Origin: Saprospiraceae bacterium
GTDB lineage: Bacteria; Bacteroidota; Bacteroidia; Chitinophagales; Saprospiraceae
Assembly: GCA_026982695.1 (NCBI GenBank)
Contig: JALSGS010000014.1
Span: 178,241-242,240, forward strand
DNA length: 64,000 nucleotides
Direction of reading: 5' to 3'
Part shown: positions 45,805 to 55,172 of the stretch, one piece after another
How the letters are laid out: every line of letters starts with the position of its first letter
How positions within the stretch are numbered: position 1 is the stretch's first letter
The notes under the pieces: generated by a model
Seen by the model: the letters and a program-made list of their open reading frames with translations, nothing else
The model's database searches: none
What the model was told of the DNA's origin: nothing
Position numbers and translations under genes: made by a program

Positions 45805-47001
45805 TTAAATAAACGAAATCAAATTTTCACACACAAAATCCACTTGGTCGTCTTTTAAGCCATTATAAATGGGCAAAGAAATCTCATTTTCATACAACCG
45901 AAACGCATTCGGATAGTCCTCTATGCGGTACCCCAGCTCTTTGAACAGCGTCAGCATAGGCATGGGGATGTAGTGCACATTGGTGCCGATGCCGGCCTTC
46001 GCCATTTTCCGGATCAGTGCATCCCGCTCCTGTTCGCCGTAGCCAGCTATGCGCAGCAGAAAGAGGTGATAGGACGACTCTCGCACTGCATCCTTTCCCG
46101 GTGGTAGGATGGCCCAATCGCATTTCCCAAAAGCTTCCTGATATCGCTCGAAGAGTCGCTTGCGCTCGGGCAACAATTCGCTTTCGTACTTGCGCAGCTG
46201 GGCCAGTCCGATCGCTGCACAGATGTCTGGCATGTTCACCTTCAGCCCTTGCGCGACGATGTCATAGCGCCAGCCACCAACCTGGTTCTTCTCGAAAGCG
46301 CTTTTGGTCTGACCGTTCAGGGAGAAATGCTTCAGAAACCGGTATTCCTCCTCCAGATCGAAAGGCTTGGGCAGATTGAGCACCACCGCCCCACCCTCGC
46401 CCGTCGTCACGTTCTTCACCGAGTGAAAGGAAAAAACCGCCACATCGCCCCCGTGCACGTTAGCCCGCCCCCCATAGGTGGCGCCAATGGAATGCGCCGC
46501 ATCGACCAACAAAAGAGGGCGCCCCAGCTGCTCCTGCCGCACATGGGTCGGTACAAACCGCCGCCGCACCTCCTCCGACTCGAGTACAGCGTGCAGCGCG
46601 TCGTAGTCGCAAGGCCAGCCGCCCAGATCGACCGGAATGACGGCCTTGGTATGCGGCGTGATTGCCTGCGCCAGCGCTACCGGATCCATGGTGAAGTCGT
46701 CTTGTACATCCACCATCACCACGCGGGCACCGATGTTGAGCGCACACAGTGCCGTAGCTGCATAGGTGTAGGCCGGCACAATGACCTCGTTGCCCGGCCC
46801 TACCCCAAACCAGCGCAACATCAGCATCGCACCCGACGTCCAGGAATTCACACACACCGCCGGCAAGCCGTAGCGCACCCGAAGCTCCTGCTCCAAAGCC
46901 ACTACCTTCGGCCCACTGGTCAGCCAACCGGTATTCGTCAAACAATCATTTACTTCAGTAATGACGTCTTCGTCTATAAGGGGGAGGGAAAAGGGGATCA
47001 T
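45805..47001 (-). CDS. DegT/DnrJ/EryC1/StrS-type sugar aminotransferase
   Basis: PLP enzyme that aminates a keto-sugar nucleotide, a step in making aminodeoxy sugars. Seen: 398 residues; NSWTSGAMLML and VPAYTYAATA near the start; VDAAHSIGATY (Asp167 contacts the PLP ring); FHSVKNVTTGEGG with the Schiff-base Lys196; and a C-terminal region with IGTNVHYIPM. Length and motifs fit sugar aminotransferases of the ArnB/PseC/PglE type. It probably uses the 4-keto product of the CapD-like or Gmd dehydratase in the same cluster, which is inference. A decayed element lies on each side of it. Confidence 0.95.
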   Translation of the reverse strand: MIPFSLPLIDEDVITEVNDCLTNTGWLTSGPKVVALEQELRVRYGLPAVCVNSWTSGAMLMLRWFGVGPGNEVIVPAYTYAATALCALNIGARVVMVDVQDDFTMDPVALAQAITPHTKAVIPVDLGGWPCDYDALHAVLESEEVRRRFVPTHVRQEQLGRPLLLVDAAHSIGATYGGRANVHGGDVAVFSFHSVKNVTTGEGGAVVLNLPKPFDLEEEYRFLKHFSLNGQTKSAFEKNQVGGWRYDIVAQGLKVNMPDICAAIGLAQLRKYESELLPERKRLFERYQEAFGKCDWAILPPGKDAVRESSYHLFLLRIAGYGEQERDALIRKMAKAGIGTNVHYIPMPMLTLFKELGYRIEDYPNAFRLYENEISLPIYNGLKDDQVDFVCENLISFI

Positions 47002-47486
47002 TTTGTGACTGGGCGACTTAGTGACTTAGTGACTGGGTGACTAAGGTTTTCTCCTTGATCGGGCAAACGGGCCATTACTACGAGTTTGCCAATGATGTGG
47101 TTGTATTTGGGTAGAGCACATCGTATGTTTCTCTGCTCAAGTATTTACAAGCAAGTGCGAAGTCCAGCCATGTTTGGGTTTCTGCGGCTTCCGCTTCACT
47201 ATCTGACCGCTTCACTATCTGATAATTTGGCAACAAAGGCGTTTCTGTATTTGCGCTTTCTGAATGCTTCGGCCAAATTGGCACACACCGATCTGGAAGA
47301 CCTCCGTATTTGATCCGTAAACGCATATTTTTCGTCCTGTGGAAACGATTTGCTCAACTCATACAATTCCATAGCCGCCTCAAAAGCCGGCTTGTACACA
47401 TCCAAATCCTGATGACGACGAATGTTTGCCATAAAATTGAAAAATGATAGCTCCAAGTCTCCTCATCTCCCAGTCCCCTAGTCTCA
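47002..47486 (-). mobile_element. Repeat-bounded four-helix-bundle mini-element
   Basis: The gap between the DegT and methyltransferase genes holds only the broken four-helix-bundle gene and two repeat-rich ends. The left end on the plus strand (about 47007-47044) is built of GTGACTGGG/GACTTA units. The right end on the minus strand (about 47486-47453) reads GTGAGACTAGGGGACTGGGA and continues GATGAGGAGACTTGG. The ends are thus similar and inverted, and abut the DegT start and the methyltransferase stop. No transposase is present; mobility is inferred. Confidence 0.5.
47078..47432 (-). pseudogene. Four-helix-bundle (23S rRNA IVP/S23-like) protein, broken
   Basis: Seen: MANIRRHQDLDVYKPAFEAA, LYELSKSFPQDEKYAFTDQI, RRSSRSVCANLAEAFRKRKY, then a stop. 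The conserved continuation (ETQTWLDFALACKYLSRETY, DVLYP) is in another frame. The cause is an exact 16-bp tandem duplication, CCGCTTCACTATCTGA at 47191-47206 and 47207-47222; removing one copy restores the frame. A second single-base loss near YDVLYP breaks the end again: adding one base gives YNHIIGKL, typical of the family, and runs on towards 47002. Known: relatives occur as 23S intervening-sequence proteins and as free genes, with unclear function. Confidence 0.85.
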
Positions 47487-48194
47487 CTTCACTGCCGCAA
47501 TAAACGCAATGTACTGCCACGAATCAGGCAATAGTCGAGAAAGCGGGTCATTCATTTTTCCTGCCAGAGCATTCAACAAGGGCCAGGGTGTAGAGGAAGG
47601 CAAAAAGCCAAAGGGCTTCAGCTGCAGTTGGGTATAACCGTCAAAAAGAAATTGAAGTTCTCCCAGGGTCAGGTAGCGCCAACCTTTATCGAGGCCATTC
47701 CTTTTGCGAAAGTACCAATGCAGTGGACTGCCTCTCAGATTCTCAGCACCGAGGAAGACACCGCCGGGTTTTAATACACGTCGGATTTCTTCGCAGGCTT
47801 TTTTCTGGTTTTCAAGCGTGCGCGTGCTGCGGTCGCTGTAAACCAACTTCAATCCTCCAATCACCGATTTACACACCACGGCATCCAGGCTGTTGTCGGG
47901 ATAAGGCATGCGAAAGACATCCACTTGTTCATGGCTGATGAGATCCGTCACGCCATATTTCAAGTGCAGTTCCAGCGCTTCCATTTTGGGATCGTGTACA
48001 TCGCTGTAGATGACCGGGTAGCCCTGAAGGGCCAGCCACAGTGACAAGCCTCCGTTTCGCTCTCCAACGGTCAAAATCTTAGGCTGACCTTCCTTTTTCG
48101 GCAAATGTTTTTCCCAAAAGGGGAGCACCCGAGACCAGTTGGGGATGTCCCATTCGATGATGGCACGCAAGGGCAATGATTTTACGTTATTCAT
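47484..48194 (-). CDS. Class I SAM-dependent methyltransferase
   Basis: Seen: 236 residues; SAM-binding ILTVGERNGGLSLWLA; acidic YSDVHDPK; VDVFRMPYPDNSLDAVVCKS; and EEIRRVLKPGGVFLGAENLRG, typical of the Methyltransf_11/25 fold. It starts 9 bp after the GT2 stop, in the polysaccharide operon, so a sugar or lipid-linked glycan is the likely acceptor. Its stop abuts the repeat-rich end of the four-helix-bundle element, yet the C-terminus (YIAFIAAVK) looks complete. Confidence 0.87.
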   Translation of the reverse strand: MNNVKSLPLRAIIEWDIPNWSRVLPFWEKHLPKKEGQPKILTVGERNGGLSLWLALQGYPVIYSDVHDPKMEALELHLKYGVTDLISHEQVDVFRMPYPDNSLDAVVCKSVIGGLKLVYSDRSTRTLENQKKACEEIRRVLKPGGVFLGAENLRGSPLHWYFRKRNGLDKGWRYLTLGELQFLFDGYTQLQLKPFGFLPSSTPWPLLNALAGKMNDPLSRLLPDSWQYIAFIAAVK

Positions 48195-48203
48195 GCTTTA
48201 ATC

Positions 48204-49181
48204 TTATGCAGCCCTGTGGTTAACCAACTTGCCCAGCCCCATCAAAAAGCCCAGACCATAAGCCAGGTGGATGGCCGGGAAAACTACCCAGAGGTATTTT
48301 CTGGCTTGGAAAGGCAAATCTGTTGTAAAAAACTTATACGCGATCAGGCTTACATATAAAACCAGTGGTAGGACAAAAGCCCAGTGCAGCCACAACACGA
48401 AGGGCAAAGACAACAAATATAGCACAAAGGCGGCCGGTACCAGGTGGCGAAGCCGAATGCCGGATTTAACCTTCTTCAGCACCAAGGGCTTGTACAGGCC
48501 GTATTGGAAGTACTGGTGGAAAAGCTTGCTCAGGCTTTCTCGCACTTGATAGATCACTTCCAAGTGAGGCAATAATAGGATGCGAAAACCAGCCTGATTG
48601 ATCCTGTAATGAAATTCATCATCCTGGTTGCGCACTAAACGTTCATCTAATAACCCTACAGTTTCAAAAATAGTTCTTTTGTACACAGCAAACGCCACAC
48701 TATCTACGTACGCCTCTTTAGGTATAGTTCGAAAAGCTGTATTCCCTACTCCCAATTTCGAACCCATCCCTGCCGCTATGGCCTGTCCAATCGGGGATAG
48801 ACCTTTATGTAGTAAAAACCCCCCAGCTACTTCACACTTTCCAGAATCTATGGCTTTAATGCATTCCAGAAAATAGTTTTTGGGATAAATAGCATGTGCT
48901 CCAACAAAAGCTACATATACACCTTTAGAAGATAAAATAGCAGTATTAAATGCGAAATTTGCAAACTGTCGCGAATTGTAAAGCAATCTAACATTTTTGT
49001 ATTTTTTACTTATTTGTTTTACAATAGCTACAGTCCCATCCGATGAACCACCATCTACCACAATTACCTCTTTGGGATAATCATCATTATCTAATATCGA
49101 TCGAATCGTCTTTTCAATATGCTTTTCTTCATTAAATGTTGGAATAATAATTGTAACAATAGGGGTATATGAATTATGCAT
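48204..49181 (-). CDS. Glycosyltransferase family 2, membrane-associated (ExoA-like)
   Basis: Seen: 325 residues; VTIIIPTFNEEKHIEKTI, VVDGGSSDGT, and a late NQDDEFHYRI acidic motif. Two or three C-terminal transmembrane helices (about 245-310) follow, as in ExoA-type succinoglycan glycosyltransferases. The 5' half of the gene is visibly AT-rich compared with the 3' half and most of the cluster, which may reflect recombination or transfer. Sugar specificity unknown. Confidence 0.9.
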   Translation of the reverse strand: MHNSYTPIVTIIIPTFNEEKHIEKTIRSILDNDDYPKEVIVVDGGSSDGTVAIVKQISKKYKNVRLLYNSRQFANFAFNTAILSSKGVYVAFVGAHAIYPKNYFLECIKAIDSGKCEVAGGFLLHKGLSPIGQAIAAGMGSKLGVGNTAFRTIPKEAYVDSVAFAVYKRTIFETVGLLDERLVRNQDDEFHYRINQAGFRILLLPHLEVIYQVRESLSKLFHQYFQYGLYKPLVLKKVKSGIRLRHLVPAAFVLYLLSLPFVLWLHWAFVLPLVLYVSLIAYKFFTTDLPFQARKYLWVVFPAIHLAYGLGFLMGLGKLVNHRAA

Positions 49182-49224
49182 ATCGTACTCCTCTATAGAA
49201 AAACTAACTACTCTAACTAGCTAA

Positions 49225-50622
49225 TCAATTTCTTACTTTTGAAATGACTGCTTGGAATTTTCCATTAGCGTTTTTGGGTAACTCTTCCATGTATTGGAAA
49301 TCTACCTTTAAAGGGCCTAACTGACTTTCCAACCGGGCAATCATAGCAGCTTCATTAGCTTGCTGCTCGTATTGTTCATCCGCCACAATATTAATTGTAA
49401 AAGAATCATAATCTTCTTGAACGATCTGGGCGGCGATCACGCCAGGTAGATCGACAAAAATGCTGTGGAAACGCACCATACGCCTTCCATCCTTTCCAAT
49501 TACCACATCTTCTACGCGCCCATCGATTTTTTCAATTACGGGCATAGCGCGACCACATTGGGTCGATTGACTTTTGCACAGTGTGACCATATCCCCAATG
49601 CGATATCGAATCAAAGGTTGATCGTAATTCAAAAAGCCCGTAGAAACGACCTCACCTCCTTCGCCAGGCCTAGCAGGTTTGCCATCTGATCGTACTACTT
49701 CCATTATACCCACATCCGGGCTGATCAGCAATTCGCCCTGCGGCGTTTCTGAAATAAGGCCACAAGCCTCCACACCGCTGTAACTATCAAAAGTTTTGCA
49801 TCCGTACACCTCAAAAAAGACGCGACGCATGTCAGGCGTGAGGCACTCGCTAGAAGTGATGACCGCCTGCAGGGGGGGCGCTGAAAGAGCACTCTCTTTT
49901 ATTAGAGAAGCCAGAAAAAAATTGCTCATGGCATAGCCCGTCATGTATGCCAATTTGTACTTCTTAATGCCCTCTAAGTAATTCAACACAGTAGAAGGCG
50001 CAATGTGATAAGCCGAGAAATATACCTGTTTTTCAAAAATGTTGTATCTATAGTAAGGCGGAGGTGCAATTGCAGATTTAATTATGCGCCGACCGCCGAT
50101 CATTCCCCTGGGCAAAAAGCGATTGACACCAGCCCAATGCCGCACGCGTGCTTCAATAGCAGCACTCCACCGCTGATGAAACGGAATAGAATAGTAAATT
50201 TTGGTCGGTGTTCCCGTGCTTCCACTGCTGGAATAGAATTGGCCATTGCGCGCACGCCGTGTGGAAAGCAATGTTGTAGTTCCGAACTTTCTCAACTCTT
50301 GCTTCGTCAAGTAAGGCAATCTGGGCAAATCTTCCAACTCAAAGCGATTCAACTGATCGATGGTGAAACCGTGTTTGCGATATTTCTCTCTATAGAATGG
50401 TACTGTCTCAAAAGCGTGTACGAGTAATCGCCGCAATTGCACCGTTTGGTATGCACGCCATTGAGCCGCCGTGTAGTTTTCTCTTTCTCTAAAAGCTCGC
50501 AGCTCCTCTTCAAAGAGGCCACCAAAACGCCGCCATTTCCAATAGAGCCCATAACAGCTAATCGCAGCATTTTGAAGGGGCAGCGGAAGCATCGAATAAA
50601 TCCTATCCACTATCTCACTCAT
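49225..50622 (-). CDS. CapK/PaaK-like adenylate-forming ligase
   Basis: Seen: 465 residues; the ATP-binding P-loop SSSGSTGTPTK; SYSGVEACGLISET; the adenylation core GFLNYDQPLIRYRIGDMV; and a C-terminal lid ending LPKNANGKFQAVI. This is the phenylacetate-CoA-ligase (PaaK) fold, in the branch often found in capsule clusters and named CapK. Known: related enzymes activate carboxylic acids as acyl-AMP; in polysaccharide loci the substrate is mostly unknown. It may prepare an acyl or amino-acid group for attachment to the glycan, in line with the two AsnB-like genes upstream, which is inference. It overlaps the next upstream gene by 8 bp. Confidence 0.88.
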   Translation of the reverse strand: MSEIVDRIYSMLPLPLQNAAISCYGLYWKWRRFGGLFEEELRAFRERENYTAAQWRAYQTVQLRRLLVHAFETVPFYREKYRKHGFTIDQLNRFELEDLPRLPYLTKQELRKFGTTTLLSTRRARNGQFYSSSGSTGTPTKIYYSIPFHQRWSAAIEARVRHWAGVNRFLPRGMIGGRRIIKSAIAPPPYYRYNIFEKQVYFSAYHIAPSTVLNYLEGIKKYKLAYMTGYAMSNFFLASLIKESALSAPPLQAVITSSECLTPDMRRVFFEVYGCKTFDSYSGVEACGLISETPQGELLISPDVGIMEVVRSDGKPARPGEGGEVVSTGFLNYDQPLIRYRIGDMVTLCKSQSTQCGRAMPVIEKIDGRVEDVVIGKDGRRMVRFHSIFVDLPGVIAAQIVQEDYDSFTINIVADEQYEQQANEAAMIARLESQLGPLKVDFQYMEELPKNANGKFQAVISKVRN

Positions 50623-51631
50623 GGATTAACAGACGTTTCCATTGTCGCGCTACTTTTTCATAGGAAAAATTTTCCACTTTTTTTCTCGCACAAGATGCCA
50701 ATCGCTTAGCCTTCTCAGGGCGTTCCAACAACGAGACAACGGCCTTAGCCATCTCCTCGTCCAAATCGGCAGGCACCAAAATACCGTCCTCTCCCTGTGT
50801 GATGAGATACGGCAACCCTCCTACGTCGGTAGACACTACGGGCAATCCCAAAGCCATGGCCTCGATGACGCTCACGGGGGTGTTGTCCACGTTGGTGGTA
50901 TTGATAAAGATATCGTAGTCAGCCGATAATGCAATCCATTCTGCTTTGGGCAACCGACCGGTAAAGCGGACTCTGTCGGCCACGCCCAGTCGTTCGGCCA
51001 ACTGCTGGCAGTCCTGCATGCTGCCGTCTTTGTCGGGACCTACCATACACAGCGTTGTGTCGGGATAGCGCTCCAGCAGGCGGTGCAAGACGCGAATGGC
51101 CATCCGGGGATTGTAAATGGCGTCGAAGGCGCGCACCCACAGCAGACGCGGCCACACGCGATCCCGCTGCTTGTATGGATATTTGGTAATGGGGATAGCA
51201 TTGGGAATGACCTCGCTCTCAAAGCCCGCCCGACGGAAAGCCGCCTGCAAATAGCCCGAAGGGGCAATTAGGCGGGCGGCATTCCCAAACAACAGCTGGC
51301 ACAGGCGGGGATTGCGCCGGATTCGCCCCGGCAAGTTGCCACCGTGCAACACACACCAGTAACGGATGCCCATCCACCGACACAGTAGGCCACAGATCAG
51401 GGCGTAGTAAAAGTTGAGCGTGCTGTACACGTCTATTACTACTGGCTGCTCTCGGCGGCCATAGCGACACACCGCCCACGCCATCTCGGCCATGCGCCAC
51501 AAGCGATTGCGCCGGCGCGATACCAGATGAAATTGCACATCAGGCGCCAGCCAGGGCGCCAGGCTTTCGGCCACCGAAGGATACGCCCCTCCCCTCGAAA
51601 GGTGATTGCCGAGATAAAGAATAGTTCGCAT
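50615..51631 (-). CDS. Glycosyltransferase family 4 (GT-B fold)
   Basis: Seen: 338 residues; N-terminal [16 protein letters not shown]; an IPNAIPI hinge; FTGRLPKAEW; and the C-terminal donor-binding VSVIEAMALGLPVVSTDVGGLPYLI (shown for EAMALGLP) with the EX7E-type Glu pair. The N-terminus fits the ATG at 51631, which makes it overlap the polymerase gene by 92 bp. Part of the minus-strand operon. Donor and acceptor unknown. Confidence 0.9.
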   Translation of the reverse strand: MRTILYLGNHLSRGGAYPSVAESLAPWLAPDVQFHLVSRRRNRLWRMAEMAWAVCRYGRREQPVVIDVYSTLNFYYALICGLLCRWMGIRYWCVLHGGNLPGRIRRNPRLCQLLFGNAARLIAPSGYLQAAFRRAGFESEVIPNAIPITKYPYKQRDRVWPRLLWVRAFDAIYNPRMAIRVLHRLLERYPDTTLCMVGPDKDGSMQDCQQLAERLGVADRVRFTGRLPKAEWIALSADYDIFINTTNVDNTPVSVIEAMALGLPVVSTDVGGLPYLITQGEDGILVPADLDEEMAKAVVSLLERPEKAKRLASCARKKVENFSYEKVARQWKRLLIHE

Positions 51632-52952
51632 ATACATGAACAAGACCCAGACCAAATGCAAAACCTACCACAGCCAGGCGTGTGGCAGAATGGAACATGG
51701 TAAGAAAGGAAAAGAGTGAAAAAGCAAGCACCATAAATTTTGATATGGGAGCTCCGCTTACCGTGCGCCATACCATCGCGCCCACTAAAAGCAACAACAC
51801 CCATATCCCTAAAAGACCGTGCTCTGCAAGCAAACGCGTTTGTTCCAGATGGGAAATATTGGCATACCCATATTGTGGACGCAACACATTGGACATCCCC
51901 ACACCCACACCCCAGACGGGATGGTCTAACCACATCTGCCAGTCCGTTTGAATAACCCTGGAGCGACCACTGGTGGCCTTGTCCAGTGAATATGCTGCAT
52001 CTCCAACGTACACGGCCATCGTCTCTCCTCGAAAACGATGAATGAGCAATTCACCTGTAAGCTGGTTGACCATGGCAAAAAGCAAAACAATCGTTCCCAT
52101 GACGAGTCCCCACCGCACGAGCAAATACCTTCTATTGGTCTGTCTATTGCTCAGAAGGTAGATCGTGTAAGCCACAAAAATAGCGACGAAAAAGCCCAGT
52201 ACTCCCCCACGTGAGAAGGTAAGCAATGCACGAAAGGCCAGTGCCACAAGCAATGCAATATCCCAGAACCGACTGAACAGTGGCGGCCAGCGCAACAAAA
52301 AGTTGACAGCCAACAAAAGCATCCCCCAACCCAATATCGTGCTCACCTGATTGGGGCCATATCCCCCACTTGCCGCAAAGTTGGCCGAAAACGTGAATTC
52401 AATCTGAGCCAGCTGAGGCGTAACTGCAAACAGATAAGCCACCATTGCTCCAATAGGCCAGAGGGAATAGCGAAACAACTGTTGAAGCTCAGCCACCCCC
52501 ATCCGACGAGCTGCAAAATAGACGCAACTCAAAGAAAGCAATATCATACCCCCCAACTGAAAGGTAATATGCTGCCGGAAGCGGGAAAAATCAACCTCTG
52601 TACCTAAAAACAATGCCGGCAGCAAGAGTACAGCAATGGACAAATACCCCCAGCGATAGTGTCTTCGCCCTTCTACCAACAATCCCACAACAAGTAATGT
52701 AATGCAGGCCAACTTCCCAAACTCCCAGAAAAGAGCTGCTTTGGTCATGCGCAACAGCACTTCCAGGCCCACGATATAAGCGGCACCCAGATGGGCCATA
52801 CCTGTCCGGTTGCGACTGCGCAGGGTTTGCAGCAGAAAATAAAAAAAAGCTCCGGCACCCCACCAGGTGCTCAGCGGCCGCCAGTAAGCCAGTGCTAAGC
52901 CCAACAACAAGTGAAGACCCAGGCGCCAGACCCATTTGCGCTGTTCAGGCAT
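51540..52952 (-). CDS. O-antigen polymerase/ligase-like membrane protein (Wzy/WaaL)
   Basis: Polymerises or ligates lipid-linked glycan repeats at the periplasmic face. Seen: 470 residues with about 10-12 transmembrane helices, a large periplasmic loop before the last helices, and the Wzy_C signature region [16 protein letters not shown] followed by [14 protein letters not shown] and [12 protein letters not shown]. The last 30 residues (from about YSLSRQSPF) are read from DNA shared with the next gene and look non-family. It is the only polymerase in the cluster part seen, so it probably sets chain assembly for this glycan. Confidence 0.88.
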   Translation of the reverse strand: MPEQRKWVWRLGLHLLLGLALAYWRPLSTWWGAGAFFYFLLQTLRSRNRTGMAHLGAAYIVGLEVLLRMTKAALFWEFGKLACITLLVVGLLVEGRRHYRWGYLSIAVLLLPALFLGTEVDFSRFRQHITFQLGGMILLSLSCVYFAARRMGVAELQQLFRYSLWPIGAMVAYLFAVTPQLAQIEFTFSANFAASGGYGPNQVSTILGWGMLLLAVNFLLRWPPLFSRFWDIALLVALAFRALLTFSRGGVLGFFVAIFVAYTIYLLSNRQTNRRYLLVRWGLVMGTIVLLFAMVNQLTGELLIHRFRGETMAVYVGDAAYSLDKATSGRSRVIQTDWQMWLDHPVWGVGVGMSNVLRPQYGYANISHLEQTRLLAEHGLLGIWVLLLLVGAMVWRTVSGAPISKFMVLAFSLFSFLTMFHSATRLAVVGFAFGLGLVHVYANYSLSRQSPFEGRGVSFGGRKPGALAGA

Positions 52953-54060
52953 GGAGGATCTCTTTTTTTATGCGTTGGCCGTATCGCTCAAAGGTGAACA
53001 GTGCCCCCAGTTGATACCCTTCCAATGCCATCGTTTTTAATTGGTCCTGGCTGAAGTGAAACAGCCGATTGAAAGAGGCCTTAAAATCCTCCTCCCTCTT
53101 CCACAGAAATCCGTTTTGCCCCTCGTGGATATAGTGCGGAATGGAGGACACATCGGACACCAATGGAATACAGCCAAAATTTGCTGCCTCAGCCAGCACT
53201 TTGGGAAATCCTTCTGAGACAGATGGCAAGAGGAAGAAATGACACTCTTTGTACAGGTCAAAGACCTTTTCTCTGGGCAGGAAACCATGAAACTTTACCG
53301 GCACCTTCGCGTCTTGGGCCAATTGCTCAAAGCGATGGCGCTCCGGCCCATCGCCAACAAAATGCACCATTTCAATCAAATCAGGATGGGGAAAGCCCTG
53401 CAGGGCTTCCAGTATTCGGCCTACTCCCTTGGCCGTTTCCAATCGCCCTACAAAGCACAAGCGATAAGGTGCAGTGTAAGACTTGCCGGCCGTAACTTTC
53501 AGACCTCTACTGCGATCTTCTTCTGTCAGGCAGGGGTTCTCAAAGCTCAGGCAGTGAGCGGGTTGATTGGGCCAGCGGCCGTTGATGGTGACTTTGCGCT
53601 GCTGCAGGTACTGCAGCCAAAATCGCTGTACGCGATACCCCAAGGGTGGATTTTCTTGTGCCCAGTTACCAGCGTACTTGAACCAGCCGGGTTGCCGGTT
53701 GAATAGGCTCAGCCAGGGGATCAGAAAGACCCCGATTCCTGTTGGTGCCCGAAATTGCCATACATCTACTTTGCGCAGTACTTCCCGCACCTTGCGGATC
53801 ACTTCGGGGGCCTGCCACAAGGTACCCAATTTGTCAAAAATACGCGGCCCCCCAAAAGGGCGCAGCGGTACAAAATGAATGCGTTCAGAGGTATAAGGCA
53901 GGGCACTGGGCGGTGCTGCTTCCTGGTGTAGCACGGCAAGGTGCCAGATTTCATCAAAATCGTTTGCGAGATGGTTGATTTCGGTAACCGTAGGACTCCA
54001 GCCTACTACCTGGCCATCTCGTAGGAAATGCTCGGTGTGTGAAATAATCGCTAGCCTCAA
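52945..54060 (-). CDS. Glycosyltransferase family 4
   Basis: Seen: 371 residues; [16 protein letters not shown] at the start; [20 protein letters not shown] and [21 protein letters not shown]; and [20 protein letters not shown] with the GT4 Glu residues. Overlaps the polymerase gene by 8 bp and the next upstream gene by 4 bp, so it is in a tightly coupled operon. Specificity unknown. Confidence 0.9.
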   Translation of the reverse strand: MRLAIISHTEHFLRDGQVVGWSPTVTEINHLANDFDEIWHLAVLHQEAAPPSALPYTSERIHFVPLRPFGGPRIFDKLGTLWQAPEVIRKVREVLRKVDVWQFRAPTGIGVFLIPWLSLFNRQPGWFKYAGNWAQENPPLGYRVQRFWLQYLQQRKVTINGRWPNQPAHCLSFENPCLTEEDRSRGLKVTAGKSYTAPYRLCFVGRLETAKGVGRILEALQGFPHPDLIEMVHFVGDGPERHRFEQLAQDAKVPVKFHGFLPREKVFDLYKECHFFLLPSVSEGFPKVLAEAANFGCIPLVSDVSSIPHYIHEGQNGFLWKREEDFKASFNRLFHFSQDQLKTMALEGYQLGALFTFERYGQRIKKEILHA

Positions 54061-55172
54061 CTTTCTATTATATCAACGTACTTTGCAATTACTCTTTCCC
54101 ATTGAAACCGGGCAGCCCACTGCCGAGCACCAGCACTATACCGGTCGTAGCGATCCAATATTTCGCACAATGCCTCCCGGATCTCGTTGGGATTATGTGG
54201 ATCGACCACTTTCCCCGACTGGCCATCGGCAATGGCGTCTTCGATACCGCAGCCCCGGCTACCGATTGCCGGTACGCCACAAGCATTGGCTTCCAGAATG
54301 GCTATGCCAAAGCCTTCTACATCTCCATCGGACTGGTTTTCGCTCAGCATTAAAAATACATCGCTTCCTTTCAGGGCTTTCACCATTTCACTATTAGGGA
54401 GAGCTCCATGTACCTGTACCCGATTTTGCAGCCCCAATCGGGCAATGCGTCGAAGGAGTTGTTTCCCGTGCAAGGGCAGTCCTACGATGTGGTATTTGAT
54501 TTCCGGAAAGGCATGCTGAAGATCCACTAAAGCATCCACCACATTGTGTTGCCCTTTTCTGGGAGAAATGCTTCCGACGGTAATCAGGGCGGGCCGCCCG
54601 TCGAGCTTGCCATTACCCGATACCTGTACCTTTTCAGGGTCGAAGCCATTGGGAATCACCACAATTTCTTTTCCCCTTACATATCGCTGCGCCAGTGATT
54701 TGGTAAAACGAGATACCGCTACAAGCCGTTCACACCGGCGAAGCGCCCAACTCGTAAGCACGCGCTTCCACCCACTCCGATAGTTAATTTCAGAGCCGTG
54801 AAGCACAGCCAAGACCCGACGCCTCAACGGTAAGCATTTGGCGAACCCTGCAAACCAGAGGGGAAATTTTCCCGAAACAATGATGGGATACGTGGAATTT
54901 GCTTTACACCATGCCCATAAGAAAAGCAACAGCCGATGCACAATACCCATCAACCGGCCCCTACTTCGCCTGGCACGAATCAGCTCGAAGGGTTGAGCAG
55001 AATCAAACACCTCTTCTTCCGCTTGCCAATCCAAGCGACCATCCGTGATCACTTTCACATAGTAGCCATGACGGCTCAATTCCCTGGCCAAATTCCACGC
55101 ATGTTGACCAATTCCGCCCGGACCAGGTGGAAATTCGGAAGTCAGTAGCACTATTTCCCGTGACTTAGCCAT
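54057..55172 (-). CDS. Glycosyltransferase family 4
   Basis: Seen: 371 residues; [21 protein letters not shown], a classic GT4 opening (first part [14 protein letters not shown]); [26 protein letters not shown]; and [20 protein letters not shown]. An open extension of 32 codons upstream lies inside the FkbM gene and has an unrelated composition, so the ATG at 55172 is used, overlapping that gene by 8 bp. Specificity unknown. Confidence 0.9.
   Translation of the reverse strand: MAKSREIVLLTSEFPPGPGGIGQHAWNLARELSRHGYYVKVITDGRLDWQAEEEVFDSAQPFELIRARRSRGRLMGIVHRLLLFLWAWCKANSTYPIIVSGKFPLWFAGFAKCLPLRRRVLAVLHGSEINYRSGWKRVLTSWALRRCERLVAVSRFTKSLAQRYVRGKEIVVIPNGFDPEKVQVSGNGKLDGRPALITVGSISPRKGQHNVVDALVDLQHAFPEIKYHIVGLPLHGKQLLRRIARLGLQNRVQVHGALPNSEMVKALKGSDVFLMLSENQSDGDVEGFGIAILEANACGVPAIGSRGCGIEDAIADGQSGKVVDPHNPNEIREALCEILDRYDRYSAGARQWAARFQWERVIAKYVDIIES

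Noticed and set aside
46249..47040. Plus-strand open frame (263 codons) opposite the DegT gene
   Set aside because: Antisense to a well-supported aminotransferase; its His/Arg/Gln-rich sequence has no domain features.
47078..47456. Programmed frameshifting in the four-helix-bundle gene
   Set aside because: The frame change is explained by an exact 16-bp tandem duplication, with a second lesion further on; there is no slippery heptamer with a downstream pseudoknot.
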